Assembly: GCA_963763485.1 (NCBI GenBank)
Contig: CAVXOW010000007.1
Location: 791,420 to 855,419, forward strand
Origin: CAWCKS01 sp963763485
GTDB lineage: Bacteria > Pseudomonadota > Alphaproteobacteria > Rhizobiales > Xanthobacteraceae
DNA: 64,000 nucleotides
Reading direction: 5' to 3'
A program made the translations under genes and the position numbers. Positions 16,656-26,680 of this stretch are shown one piece after another. Every line of letters starts with the position of its first letter. Position 1 is the first letter of the stretch. The notes under the pieces are model-generated. The model was not told where the DNA came from. It worked only from the letters and a program-made list of their open reading frames with translations, and searched no databases.

Positions 16656-17938
16656 TCACCCCGGCCTGCCCCAGAAGGCGCTGAGCAGCGCACCGGCCCA
16701 AGCCGCGAGCGCGACGATGACCAAACCCGGTATCACACGAAGCGCAAAGGAACGTCCACCACTGGTGCCGGCAAGGACGATCTTACTGATTGTGTTCGTG
16801 CGAGAGTCCTGCCAGGATTGGAACGATAGCGTCGTTTGCGCTCAATTTTCCCGATGCGACGAGTGATGCGACCGAGATTGGCGGCAGAATGCGTATCGAC
16901 GAAGCCTGCCAACGCGGCGGCCAAAATGATGCCTCTCTCACCAAACCATTCCTGAAGTGCCGCAGAAGCGACAAGGATGCAGGAAAGGGTAAAGGCAAAT
17001 CCCAAAGCCGTCGAGAAGCTAAACGCCCGGCCTGCGTTGCGCTTCAGTTTCAGACTTTTGGCCGCAGCGCCCACGCCGTGAAAACGATTCCGTAGACAGA
17101 CGGCAGCCGAGCCGGCGCTGATCAGCGGTATCGACAGAGGCCAAAGGGTTATCGTGCTGATAGCAAGCAAGAACAAGCGCCATCTGGACGATCGTCGCAA
17201 CTGTCGACAACACTGCGCCCGCGACCGTAGCCGCGAGAACGTCTGTCGTCTTTGCAGCCCGCGCACCCATCGCGCCGATCGTCGCAGTGCTTGAGATAAA
17301 GCCTGATGCGAGACCCGCAATCGGGAACCCAGAGCGAGCGCCAAGCAGTCGGACGGCGACGTAGCCTACCGCGCTGATCGCCATGACGAGAACAACGAGT
17401 ATCCAGATCGCGTGCGGGTTCGAGCGTCATACGGTCCCATCGCGCGATCCGGAAGCCAGCGGCAGGACGACAAGCGTCGCGCCGGCGAGTAATAATCCAT
17501 CTCGGAGCTCATCTTCCGTCAGGACAGCACGAACAAAGTGGTGAAGCCGAGTTCGGGCAGCGAGCAAGATAGCGAGGGTGACCGCCAAGCCGCCAGCCAG
17601 CGCGGGATTTTGGATTGAAAGTCCGCCGAGCAGGGTCGTCACGACCAATGCGACCTCGGTTGTCAAGCCGGGGTCCTCTTCATGCGCACGCCAGTACGCC
17701 GCCACGGTCAGGAGGATGACGCCGGCTATCACGATTGCGAATATCAGTTGGCCGCCAACGATAATGCTGACAGCGCCAGCGAGCGCGGCGATTGTGAACG
17801 TGCGAATTCCTGCGGGGGACCGCGACGACCCCTCTCCTTTGCGGCGTTCGCGTTCAGCCCCAATCAATAGGCCGATCCCAAGTGCCACAGCGAGATTCAG
17901 GATCAGAGGATCAATGATGAGTATATCCTCCTGCCTTG
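16656..17938 (-). pseudogene. MgtC/SapB-DUF4010 membrane protein, frameshifted
   Basis: The N-terminal part (ILNLAVALGIGLLIGAERER, then RSPAGIRTFTIAALAGAVS) is the MgtC/SapB domain. After a frame change near 17,430 the DUF4010 part follows: RSGFPIAGLASGFISSTATI, then MGARAAKTTDVLAATVAGAV. Two or more further shifts lead to ILAAALAGFVDTHSAA, ASGKLSANDAIVPILAGLS and SGGRSFALRVIPGLVIVA, ending at 16656. In order these rebuild a full-length ~420-residue inner-membrane protein. The start is unclear: AGGAGG at about 17,944 is followed by no standard start codon. As it stands no complete protein is made. Confidence 0.7.
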
Positions 17939-18134
17939 GCGTCGTCCGTGACACATCATTAGCCAATGATCGACGCGCCGAACTTGTCGGCGACGCTTCG
18001 CGCAAAGCGGACGTGGTATTCTGTCCGCTCGCCGGCATTGACGTAAACCATTAGGGAAGCAATGGTCATGGCGCAGCTCCCGCCGATCAATGGCCCGCAA
18101 CCTCCACTTTTCTCGCATCAGCGCGCATCGACTT

Positions 18135-18148
18135 GGTTGACCAAGATC
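18135..18148. promoter_or_regulatory. FNR/FixK-like box upstream of APC permease
   Basis: TTGACCAAGATCAA differs from the symmetric TTGAT-N4-ATCAA by one base. It ends 37 bp before the permease ATG at 18186, a position consistent with class II activation of a promoter just downstream. Confidence 0.5.
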
Positions 18149-18185
18149 AAGTTACAGTCGGTGCGCTTTTTGATATTAGAGCCCA

Positions 18186-19412
18186 ATGGCCGACGATCCG
18201 ATCAAGTTGCCGCCAACCTTGCAACGCCGGCTTAGCCTACCGCTGCTTGTCCTCTACGGCACGGGGATCACAATAGGCGCGGGCATCTACGTCTTGGTTG
18301 GTGCGGTTGCCGGGCATGCCGGTATTTATGCGCCATGGTCGTTCGTGCTAGCCGCTGTCGTCATGGCGTTGACCGTTGCCTCCTACGCTGAAATGGCGAC
18401 TCGCTATCCCGTCAGTGCGGGAGAAGCGGCGTATACGCGCGCCGCCTTCAACTCGCGCTTTCTGTCCACGAGCGTTGGTTTGCTGACGACCATGACAGGC
18501 GCGGTGGCGTCAGCTGCCGTCACCCTCGGTGGAACCGGCTACATCAGGCAATTCATCGATCTGCCGCCAGCGCTCATTGCCGCCACGATCATCGTCGTGC
18601 TCGGCGCCGTCGCGGCGTGGGGCATCCTCGAGTCGGTCGTGCTGGCGAGCCTCTTCACCCTGATCGAAGCCGGCGGGCTCATCCTGATCATCGCTGCGGC
18701 CATCCATTCCAACGTGCCTTTTATGCCGACGCTGCTGTCGGTGCCGCCGCTCGACGTCGCGAAGTTTTCAGGTATCGCCTTCGCGAGTCTGCTCGCGTTC
18801 TTTGCCTTCATCGGCTTTGAAGATCTCGCTAATGTCGTCGAGGAAGCTAAAGTGCCGCATCGGGACATCCCGCGCGCCATGGTGCTGACGCTGCTGATCA
18901 CCTCCGTGCTCTACATTCTGGTCGTCGCGATCGCGGTGAGCGTAGTGCCGCCGGGCCAGCTTGCAGCGTCGCCGGCGCCCCTAAGTCTCGTATTCCGGAT
19001 CGTCGCCGGCGTGAATCCATCCACCTTTAATGCGATAGCAGTGGTAGCCACACTTAATACCATCCTTGCCCAAATGACGATGGCCGCCCGGGTCGTCTAT
19101 GGCATGGCCCGGCAGGGTGACCTGCCGGGTATTGCCGGGCACGTGCATGAGGGGACCGGCACGCCGTTAGTTGCGACCGGCTTGGTTGTGGCGGCCGTCG
19201 TGATCCTTGCACTCGCGTTTCCACTGGAGCGGTTGGCGGAAAGCACATCGATCGCGACACTCGCGACTTTCGCCCTCGTCAATCTGTCCCTGCTACGGAT
19301 CAGGCTTCGCAAAGTCCATTCCTCCGCGCCGCACGTTCGGGTCCCACTCTGGGTGCCGGCGCTTGGCTTTGTGACCTGCCTGGTGATGATATGCAGTGCC
19401 CTGCTCGCTTGA
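18186..19412 (+). CDS. APC-family amino acid permease
   Basis: The 408-residue protein has about 12 membrane spans. It begins with the APC signature GTGITIGAGIYVLVGAVAG in span 1, where the unwound GAGIY region contacts substrate, and keeps the FAFIGFEDLANVVEEAKVP block of span 6 and the following loop. It probably imports or exchanges amino acids or polyamines; the substrate cannot be read. The frame is intact, unlike most neighbours. An FNR/FixK-like box lies upstream, and the gene is flanked by genes on the opposite strand, so it is transcribed alone. Confidence 0.87.
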   Translation: MADDPIKLPPTLQRRLSLPLLVLYGTGITIGAGIYVLVGAVAGHAGIYAPWSFVLAAVVMALTVASYAEMATRYPVSAGEAAYTRAAFNSRFLSTSVGLLTTMTGAVASAAVTLGGTGYIRQFIDLPPALIAATIIVVLGAVAAWGILESVVLASLFTLIEAGGLILIIAAAIHSNVPFMPTLLSVPPLDVAKFSGIAFASLLAFFAFIGFEDLANVVEEAKVPHRDIPRAMVLTLLITSVLYILVVAIAVSVVPPGQLAASPAPLSLVFRIVAGVNPSTFNAIAVVATLNTILAQMTMAARVVYGMARQGDLPGIAGHVHEGTGTPLVATGLVVAAVVILALAFPLERLAESTSIATLATFALVNLSLLRIRLRKVHSSAPHVRVPLWVPALGFVTCLVMICSALLA

Positions 19413-19482
19413 GCTGGGGAATCACGGGAGTGCAATTTCCAGACAGCTTTAGGGCACAACCACGTCTGGTCGCCTGCTAGTC

Positions 19483-19914
19483 TCACGTTTGATGGTGCTG
19501 GAACATTCCGTTCGTATCTTCGCGAAATTCAACTGTGTCGATTGTTTTATCACTTGATCCTTTGCGCACGATTAACGGACTTGAAGGCTGATGACGTCCT
19601 TGAGCGACGTCTTTCCAGAAATCGCTTTCGACGCAATGGATGCAATCGCAGTTGCTTCGTTGTCGCGACCAGCATAAGTCGAATTCATTCATGTTGCTGT
19701 TTACGCGCAAGACGATCAGGACATTGTCCTTAACGATAACCTCGACCGTTTGATCCGTTGCTCCCATCGAGCGAACAACGGATTTCCGTATATCCGTTAA
19801 AGTCGAGCGCCGCTCCTGCCCCTGGGCGGACGTTGTCTGCGCGTGCAGCGTTGTGTTTGCCTGGGCCACCATAGCCGATACCGCGATAGAGATCGCGAAC
19901 AGGTACCTCAACAT
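19483..19914 (-). CDS. Small exported protein of unknown function (two compensating shifts)
   Basis: The product starts with a clear signal peptide (MLRYLFAISIAVSAMVAQAN, cleavage near THA-QT) and continues RRSTLTDIRKSVVRSMGATD, with VEVIVKDNVLIVLRVN. The middle (about 19,575-19,690) makes better sense one frame over, as NEATAIASIASKAISGKTS and LKDVISLQVR, before the first frame resumes with VRKGSSDKTIDTVEF. So two compensating indels scramble about 35 residues. No family is recognised. An FNR-like site at 19974-19987 lies about 60 bp upstream of the ATG, so it probably belongs to the low-oxygen set. Confidence 0.6.
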   Translation of the reverse strand: MLRYLFAISIAVSAMVAQANTTLHAQTTSAQGQERRSTLTDIRKSVVRSMGATDQTVEVIVKDNVLIVLRVNSNMNEFDLCWSRQRSNCDCIHCVESDFWKDVAQGRHQPSSPLIVRKGSSDKTIDTVEFREDTNGMFQHHQT

Positions 19915-19973
19915 GGAATTCTCCTAATATTCTAGCCGCTGCTCGTTAGAAAAGCCGTTCTGGACTTCCAGCC

Positions 19974-19987
19974 ATGATCTAGATCAA
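19974..19987 (-). promoter_or_regulatory. FNR/FixK-like box upstream of the exported-protein gene
   Basis: Read on the coding strand of the gene at 19914, the site is TTGATCTAGATCAT, one base from perfect FNR/FixK symmetry. Its near edge is about 60 bp from the start codon. Confidence 0.5.
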
Positions 19988-20089
19988 TTTGGACGTTAAA
20001 GGCGGTGATCAAAACGCGCCATGGTGAGCCAGCACTTCTTCGGCGCGATAAGCGAGGGAGCATTCTCGAGCTTGGCGCGGTCTACACCG

Positions 20090-20933
20090 TCAGTGCGACA
20101 GCAGGACCGGCAGCGGCGGCTTGGCGAGCACGCTCCTAGTGGCGCCACCGAGGACGAATTCCCGAAGCCGCGAGTGACCGTACGCGCCCATTACCAGAAC
20201 GTCGGCCTGCAATGAGTTGACATACAACTCCAGCACATCGCCAATCGGGCGCCCCGCGGCGTCCACTTGTTCTAGAACGAGCAGCATGCAGCGCCAGGTG
20301 TTTGGCGAGTTCCTGGCCCGAGCGCTTGGTGTCGATTTCTTTTTCGCTGGTGACGGTCACCACGCTTACTCGCTTTGCTTTGATCAGGAGTGGGAGAGCG
20401 TCAGCGACGGCGCGCGCAGCAGGACGGGAGAAGTCCCAGCCCACGACGACGTGCTCCAGCGCGAACGCACACTCGCTTTGACCTGCAGCCGGAATGATCA
20501 AGGTTGGCCGTCCCGACCCGAAGATAATCGATTCCGCGAACCAGTGTTCCTGATAAGGATGCTCCGGCACACCAATTATCGTGAGATCGCGCAACCGGGC
20601 GTAATCGACGAGCAGGCCCGTCAGCTCCGAAGTGAAGCATCGGTCGAAGATGCGTTCACGAAATACTCCGCGCCGCTGCGCCTTTTGCTCGAACGTTTCG
20701 AGCAGAGCTTCAGCATAGCGGCGGCTCTTCTTTGCCTCGGTAGCAGCCATGGCATGGACGTCAATCAATGCGTCCGCCAAAAGGCTGCCCGGCACCGCAA
20801 CCCGCACCTCGCACGCGATGGCTGAAATCCTCGCGTCAACCGCGGCAGCGAAATCGATCGCCTTGTCAATGAGGGCCGCCCGCGAAGGTTCAGGATAGCT
20901 CGTCAGAACCAGGAGGATATCTGAGATGGCCAT
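20090..20933 (-). pseudogene. Tandem universal stress protein (UspA), frameshifted
   Basis: The first frame (start MAISDILLVL at 20933, with AAGGAGTG just upstream) covers one Usp domain and half of a second: LTIIGVPEHPYQEHWFAESI closes the first and HVVVGWDFSRPAARAVADAL opens the second. The rest of domain 2, LQADVLVMGAYGHSRLREF then VLGGATRSVL (the G-x(9)-G-S/T nucleotide motif), is in another frame ending at 20090; the shift lies near 20,285. Tandem Usp proteins of about 280 residues bind ATP and are induced under starvation or low oxygen. The gene follows the VIT gene on the same strand. Confidence 0.8.
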
Positions 20934-21018
20934 ACTCACTCCTTATGATCCTTCGGACTGACAAATTGCCAAAAGCGTGCGACGCAAGCCTTAGAGCAAC
21001 TCCGGCTGCTCGCTGCGA

Positions 21019-21715
21019 TCATCCAAAGAGGTGCGCAAGCCAAAAAGCAGCGGCGGCGGCCAGTCCACCGACAAAGAGAGTCTGCAAGCCAGAAACCAAG
21101 CGATTGAGGCCCGTGAAATGCCCCTTCACGGCGCCGAAGATCGAGAAGTGCTATGCCGGTTGTGACGATCGAGACTTTCAGCGCCTCCGGCAGATTTGCA
21201 ATCAGCATATAAGGAAGAAGCGGAATCAATCCGCCAATCAAATAGAAAACGGCGATTGTGGCCGCGCTAATCGGTGCGCGTCGCGGATCCGGCTTTTCGA
21301 GACCAAGCTCGAAGCGCATCATAAAATCGACCCAGCGCTTCCGATCGGACGTGATCGACGAGACGACATCGTCAAGCGCTGATCCAACGAGGCCATATCC
21401 GGCGAAAATAGCACGCACCTCCTTGACCTCCAGCTCGCGCTTATTGTCGATCTCCCACTCTTCGCGGATAACCTCCGATGCGAAGTGCTGCGCATCCGTT
21501 CGAGCAGCGAGATAGCCGCCGAGACCCATCGCAATAGCGCCAGCCGCAATTTCGGCAAGCCCGGCGGTCACGATCACTGCGGTGCTCGACACTGCAGCCG
21601 AAAGGCCGGCAGCCAACGCGAACGGGACCGTGAGGCCGTCCGCCATTCCGATGACAGCGTCGCGAACCGTCTCTGTCGCCGTGAAGTGCTTCTCGATATG
21701 CGGGGTCGAGGGCAT
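21019..21715 (-). pseudogene. VIT1/CCC1-family Fe/Mn transporter, frameshift near the C-terminus
   Basis: MPSTPHIEKHF is followed by the first helix VRDAVIGMADGLTVPFALAA, typical of VIT1/CCC1 proteins, and by MGLGGYLAARTDAQHF and the acidic metal-binding loop helices (REEWEIDNKRELEVKEV). About five membrane spans are expected. After GIALL (near 21,150) the annotated frame becomes unrelated, whereas one frame over it continues FGAVKGHFTG and GLQTLFVGGLAAAAAFWLA to a stop at 21019, the proper family end. One extra base explains this. It should move iron or manganese; a universal stress gene lies downstream and a cytochrome b561 gene upstream on the same strand. Confidence 0.8.
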
Positions 21716-21729
21716 ATGAGCAGCCTCAA

Positions 21730-22335
21730 CTAACTATCAGCGCTGGTCCGGCCGGTCCGGCGCAACCAGGGCGCCATGCGTACCAGCGTACTGTCCTGAA
21801 ATACTATGTGGTGAATGAGCGCGGCGCTGGCATGAAATAGCGCGAGGATCACCAGCGCATTGGCCAGCACTTCGTGCAATTCCTTCAGATTGTGAGCGAG
21901 GTTGCGGCTGGCCGAGAACGGCGCAGCAATCTGAATCAGTCCGAACAGCGAAATCTCGTGGCCACGCGAAAATTGCAGCAGAATTCCCGCGATCGGAACA
22001 GCAAATAGCAGCAAGTAAAGCGCGTAATGGGTGATGCGGGCGGCCGGATCGGTCCAGGTCACGAGCCAGCGACTGAATTCGTTCGCTTCGGCGGGCGGCG
22101 GCGGATTTGCGACCCGCCATGGAAAGCGCAAGGCAGCGATCATCAGGACCGCCAATCCGGCCCAGATATGAACGTTAAGTCCCGCGCTTGCCACCGCGCC
22201 TTCGGCAAAATCATCGCCAAACAAATCGTCGCCGAACATGCCTAATGCCCAAGCGATAACGACCAGCATCACCGTCAACCAATGCAGCGATCTGGAAGTC
22301 GCACCGTATTCATTCTGCACCATGGGCTTGGCCAT
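21730..22335 (-). CDS. Cytochrome b561-type membrane haem protein
   Basis: From MAKPMVQNEYG (ATG at 22335, AAGGACG upstream) this gives 201 residues with four membrane spans. His ligands lie in SRSLHWLTVMLVV (span 1), LNVHIWAGLAVLM (span 2), RITHYALYLLLF (span 3) and FHASAALIHHIVF (span 4), the pattern of bacterial b561/YodB-like electron carriers. It probably passes electrons between quinol and a periplasmic partner such as superoxide. Intact. It ends 15 bp before the VIT start on the same strand, so b561-VIT-Usp form a three-gene leftward unit. Confidence 0.82.
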   Translation of the reverse strand: MAKPMVQNEYGATSRSLHWLTVMLVVIAWALGMFGDDLFGDDFAEGAVASAGLNVHIWAGLAVLMIAALRFPWRVANPPPPAEANEFSRWLVTWTDPAARITHYALYLLLFAVPIAGILLQFSRGHEISLFGLIQIAAPFSASRNLAHNLKELHEVLANALVILALFHASAALIHHIVFQDSTLVRMAPWLRRTGRTSADS

Positions 22336-22469
22336 TGTGACGTCCTTGGCGGCTGGATTGCCCCCGGGCCGTGAAACTCGCAAAGCGCTGGTCGCAAAGC
22401 CTTGATCCAGGACAAATCTTTGCGTTGGCGCCGTGTTTTGTTTGCCGATCGCAGCCCGACAGGCCGAAG

Positions 22470-23189
22470 ATGACGACGGACACCCACCCCGCACGAGTTT
22501 TCATCGCCCGTGGTCTTTCCAAGACCTACGTGATGGGCGAGATCAAAGTTCACGCGCTGCGCGATGTCGATCTTGACATCTTCGAGGGCGAGATCGTCGT
22601 CCTGCTCGGCCCGTCCGGCTCCGGCAAATCGACGTTGTTGAACATTCTCGGCGGCCTGGACACTCCGACTTCGGGCCAGGCAAGCTGGCGCGATCACAAT
22701 CTGGTCGGTGCCGACGACGCCGAACTGACGCGCTACCGCCGAGAGCACGTCGGCTTCGTATTTCAGTTCTACAACCTAATTCCCAGTCTGACCGTTCTGG
22801 AAAACGTTACGTTGGTGAACGAGATTGCAGAAAAGCCGCTGAATCCCAAGGAAGTGTTGGTGCTGGTCGGCCTCGAGCACCGCTTGAATCATTTCCCATC
22901 GCAATTGTCCGGCGGTGAGCAGCAGCGCGTGGCCGTTGCGCGGGCCATTGTGAAGTCACCCGATGTCCTGCTCTGCGATGAGCCGACTGGCGCACTCGAT
23001 TACGACACCGGAAAAGTGGTGCTGGCTGCAATCGCGCGCGTGAACGAGCGTTTCGGCACCACAACCATCATCATCACACACAACGCTGCGATTGCCGGGA
23101 TGGCCGACCGCGTGCTGCGTCGGCGTCAACTCATGCGGTGGCGGGTTGGTGCAAGGCAAACTGATATCGACGGTTCTCATAGGCTCTAA
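22470..23189 (+). CDS. ABC transporter ATP-binding protein, MacB/LolD-like
   Basis: From MTTDTHPARVFIARGLSKTY the protein has Walker A GPSGSGKST, the Q-loop VFQFYNLIPSLT, the signature LSGGEQQRVAVARAI, Walker B DVLLCDEPTGALD and the switch His in IIITHNAAIA. The spacing and the PTGALD sequence place it in the MacB/LolD/FtsE class that drives FtsX-type permeases for lipoproteins, antimicrobials or macrolides. No permease gene follows. The last ~20 residues (RRRQLMRWRVGARQ) are unlike family ends, so the 3' end seems shifted or truncated. It diverges from the b561 gene across 135 bp. Confidence 0.8.
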   Translation: MTTDTHPARVFIARGLSKTYVMGEIKVHALRDVDLDIFEGEIVVLLGPSGSGKSTLLNILGGLDTPTSGQASWRDHNLVGADDAELTRYRREHVGFVFQFYNLIPSLTVLENVTLVNEIAEKPLNPKEVLVLVGLEHRLNHFPSQLSGGEQQRVAVARAIVKSPDVLLCDEPTGALDYDTGKVVLAAIARVNERFGTTTIIITHNAAIAGMADRVLRRRQLMRWRVGARQTDIDGSHRL

Positions 23190-23413
23190 TGCCCCTTCAG
23201 GGGCACGCCTTTGGCCCAGCGTCCAGATCGCCGCTCCTGCGAGCGCTATCGCCAAAACGAGAATGCCGACATCATGGCGCATCCCACGAATATGCGCCCT
23301 TCCGAAGGCCTGACAAGCCGGAAACCGCTGGCAACCGCCAGTCGCAAGGTAAACTCCTGTGATCGTGTACTCTAATTGCTGAAGCGACAGGCCTCGCTTG
23401 CCGTCGTAAGTAG

Positions 23414-23533
23414 ATGACACGCTATTATTTCGACATCCGCGCCGACCATAGCGTTTGGCTCGACACCGAGGGCCTGGAACTGCGGAGCCTGAAAGTGGGC
23501 GAGGTCGAAGCCACTCATTCTGCAATGTTGTGA
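23414..23533 (+). CDS. DUF6894-like small protein, short version
   Basis: A 39-codon frame reads MTRYYFDIRADHSVWLDTEG, then LELRSLKVGEVEATHSAML. The RYYFDIR start, the DxEGLEL block and the EVEA helix match the small DUF6894 proteins that are very common in rhizobia and normally about 75-90 residues. The stop at 23533 cuts the second half, so it is either truncated or frameshifted. The flanking DNA (23190-23413 and 23534-23683) shows no other firm gene; a weak minus-strand frame starting MRHDVGILVLAIALAGAA at 23282 could be a tiny membrane protein. Confidence 0.5.
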   Translation: MTRYYFDIRADHSVWLDTEGLELRSLKVGEVEATHSAML

Positions 23534-23683
23534 TCGGTACGAAACGCACAAAGCCGGCTGCCGAACTGCGAAATGAAGATCATCTTCGCAAGATATGCCT
23601 AGGCGGCACCGTATTTGCTGGCTGCGATTGTCATCGCAAAGACAAAGTGCTCCACTGAGTCGCTTGAGCGACCGAGGTCTTAG

Positions 23684-25926
23684 ATGCTGTTCCGCATTAC
23701 CAGTCTCGCACGCTATGGCGCGGTTGGACTTCTGATGGTCTTGATTGCGGGTGCGATTATAGCGCCGTTCTCTAAAGGTGTTGTCGAACAATGGTCCCGA
23801 AGCGACGTCGAGTCGCGTTCGCGACTGGTTCTAAACGCAATCCAGAGTTCGCTTGATAGCTCCCTTCAAGAGAAGGATTGGCGGCAAATCGAACGAATAT
23901 TCGAGAATGTCGCGCTCGACGAGCGGATCCTTGCAGTCGGCCTGTGTGATGCCTCGGGAAGCCTGGTTGCTCCGACCAAGCTGATGCCGAAAGACTTCTC
24001 CTGTGAAAAAGTGGCTCGGACCGATCAGGAGAGCTTTTCGAGCGTATCCAGCGGAGGGCGCCAATCCTCGTTGCCGCGTTCCCGCTGGCCAGAGAGGAGC
24101 GCAAGAACCATCTCGTCCTGCTCACTGATCTGAGTTTCATCGACGCACGCTCGGGACAGGCAATCGCCTATCTTTTTGCGCTGCTCGCCGGTGTTTCGCT
24201 CGTCCTCGCTTTGGCGACGACTTTATTCGGACTGCTCACGCTCCGCGGCTGGATGCGCTCGCTGCGACGTGCTGTGGAGGAGGTGCGACAGGGCAATGTC
24301 GGCGCTCCGCCAACTTCGCGCTCGTCGATCGAAGTGGAAATTCAGAAGCTGCTTCGTGACGCAGACCATCTGTGGACACAATCGAGCCAGGTCGACTGGT
24401 CGCCGAAGACCTTGCACGATCTGTTGCGGAACACGCTGCCCGACGCCGAAATCATCGTTGTATCGAACCGCGAGCCATATATTCACAACCGCTCCGAGAA
24501 AGGCATCGTCGTGCAGACGCCCGCAAGCGGGTTGGTCTCGGCGCTGGAGCCAATCATGCGTGCCTGTGGCGGCGTGTGGATCGCGCACGGTAGCGGCAGT
24601 GCCGATCGAGAAACGGTGGACAAGCACGACAGAATACGTGTGCCGGAAGGCTCGCCGGCATATGCGCTTCGGCGCGTCTGGATCTCGGAGGAGGAGCAGG
24701 ACGGGTACTATTACGGCTTCGCAAATGAAGGCCTATGGCCGCTGTGCCATATCGCTTTCGTAAGACCGTCGTTTCGCGTGGCGGACTGGCGCGCCTATCA
24801 GAAAATCAATCGGCGGTTCGCTGAGGCGGTCGTCGCGGAGTCGCGCACCGAAAATCCGATCGTGCTCGTACAGGACTATCACTTTGCGCTGGCGCCCAAA
24901 ATGATTCGCGAGCGGTTGCCGAAGGCGACGATCGTGCTGTTCTGGCACATCCCCTGGCCGAACGCCGAAACATTCAGCATTTGTCCGTGGAAGGAAGAGA
25001 TCATCGAGGGTCTGCTCGGGAGCACGATCGTCGGGTTTCACACGCAGTTCCATTGCAACAATTTCATCGAGTGCGTCGATCGGTTCCTCGAAAGCCGGAT
25101 CGATCGCGAGACCCTCTCAGTGACCCTGGCGGGACATGAGACGAAAGTCCGTGCGTATCCGATTTCGATCGAGTGGCCGCCCAAGGTCCTGGCCAAAATT
25201 CCTGACGTCGAAACGTGCCGTGCAGAAGTCCGCAAGTTGTTTGGGGTTCCACTTGGAGCCAGTATCGCCGTCGGGATCGAACGCTTCGACTACACCAAGG
25301 GGATACTTGATCGAATGCGGGCGGTCGACGTCCTGCTGACGCGCGATCCCGCGCTGAAACAGCGTTTCATATTCATTCAGGCGGCGGCGCCGACCCGCAG
25401 CAAGCTAGCCGCCTACAATCATTTGCAGATCGAGGCCCAGGCGCTGGCTGACGCGATCAACGCCCGGCATGGCAGTGCCGACTGGTCGCCCGTGCGGCTG
25501 ATCGTCCGCCACCACGAACCCGACGAGGTTTTCAAGTTGTTCAGAGCTGCGGATGTCTGCATCGTCAGCAGTCTGCACGATGGCATGAATGTTGTCGCAA
25601 AGGAATTTGTCGCGTCGCGCGAGGACAATGCTGGCGTGCTCGTGCTGTCGAGTTTCACCGGAGCATCACGCGAAATGGCGGAGGCCCTAATCGTCAATCC
25701 GTATGATCCCGCCGAGATGGCCAGCGCGATCGCCCGGGCGCTGCGGATGCCGATCGACGAGCAGGCCGAGCGCATGAAGCTTATGCGACAGCAGGTTCGC
25801 GAGAACAATGTCTATCGCTGGGCGGGTCGAATGTTGAGCGATGCTGCGAGAGACCGCAAACGTCAACGGATTCTGTCGCTGGCATCCTCAAAGAGGGTTC
25901 CGCATCTTCGTGCGTCCGGCATGTGA
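23684..25926 (+). CDS. Membrane-anchored trehalose-6-phosphate synthase (one frameshift)
   Basis: The N-terminal ~190 residues form a sensor-like module: a first helix (GAVGLLMVLIAGAII), a periplasmic segment, a second helix (YLFALLAGVSLVLALATTLF) and a HAMP-like linker. The GT20 catalytic domain follows with IIVVSNREPYIHN, VQDYHFALAPKMI, FWHIPWPNAE, GIERFDYTKGI and SSLHDGMNVVAKEF, all family hallmarks of UDP-glucose-dependent trehalose-6-phosphate synthases. A single frame change near 24,050 joins the frames 23684-24133 and 24211-25926. Trehalose protects against osmotic and desiccation stress. No trehalose phosphatase gene is next to it. Confidence 0.85.
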
Positions 25927-26096
25927 GCGGCGGTGCGAACCTTGCTCCGATGATGACCGCAGGGCGGGAAAGTGGCGCCTGAGTTTTGTGGCGTCTTGCA
26001 TAAAGTGTTTCAGATGGACTTTGTCGGCCTTGCGTGCGATCGGCGTCAGCAGGAGCGGTGTGGTGCGACGACTCTGTACAGCGACGTAGCGCGGGA

Positions 26097-26372
26097 TCAT
26101 TGGTTACCTCGCTCGAATTGTTCTTGTCCACAATCGCCACCACGATCAGGCCGAAGGTCAGCAATCGCGAAAGATAGGCAAGAGGCTCGGCATCGCTCGA
26201 TACGGGAATCACCGCGAGGGTGAGGCGAGCGGCGGCATCGATGCAGAACGCCGCGAAAAAAAGCAGAAAGAACCTGTCTCGAGTTGCCTCCAGAAGCGCA
26301 GGAAGAAAGCGAGGCCGCAAAACAAGCCATCGCGACGGCGCCCATCAATGCGGATGCGATATGACCCGTCAT
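26097..26372 (-). pseudogene. DUF5985-like membrane protein, frameshifted
   Basis: Three frames must be joined: MTGHIASALMGAVAMACF from the ATG at 26372, then LFCGLAFFLRFWRQ, then RDRFFLLFFAAFCIDAAARL and YLSRLLTFGLIVVAIVDKN. The result is a ~90-residue protein with three membrane spans of the DUF5985 type, function unknown. Its ATG overlaps the stop of the next gene upstream (26369) as ATGA, so the two are coupled paralogues. Confidence 0.55.
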
Positions 26373-26680
26373 TCGGCGTTCCAGACGAGCCCGTAAAGCA
26401 GGAAAACCATTGAAAGCAGCGCAATTGATGTCCGCAAGATCGACAGATCCAGCGACGGCAGCAGGAGCTTATCAACCCACAATGCGAGATTGTTCAGCGT
26501 TAGCCCGGAAAAACAGATCGAGCTCCAGAGCAGCAACTTGAATTTGTTCCGAAAATAGGCTCTCGCGAGCAGGAAGGTGCACAACGCCGCGGCGGCGGCG
26601 CAGAGGCTGTAGATGACGAGCGCAAGAGTAAACGATCTCTCCTGAATCTGAATGCGTCGGAAAATTCGCGCACTCCGCAC
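26369..26680 (-). CDS. DUF5985 membrane protein
   Basis: The frame encodes three membrane spans: LALVIYSLCAAAAALCTFLL, LLLWSSICFSGLTLNNLALW and TSIALLSMVFLLYGLVW, ending NAE. This is the DUF5985 pattern, including the SGLTLNN motif. DUF5985 genes typically come in tandem after a small soluble regulator-like gene, and that order is kept here. The first residues (MRSARIFRRIQIQ) are not membrane-like and overlap the upstream gene, so the true start is probably further in. No function is known. Confidence 0.65.
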   Translation of the reverse strand: MRSARIFRRIQIQERSFTLALVIYSLCAAAAALCTFLLARAYFRNKFKLLLWSSICFSGLTLNNLALWVDKLLLPSLDLSILRTSIALLSMVFLLYGLVWNAE

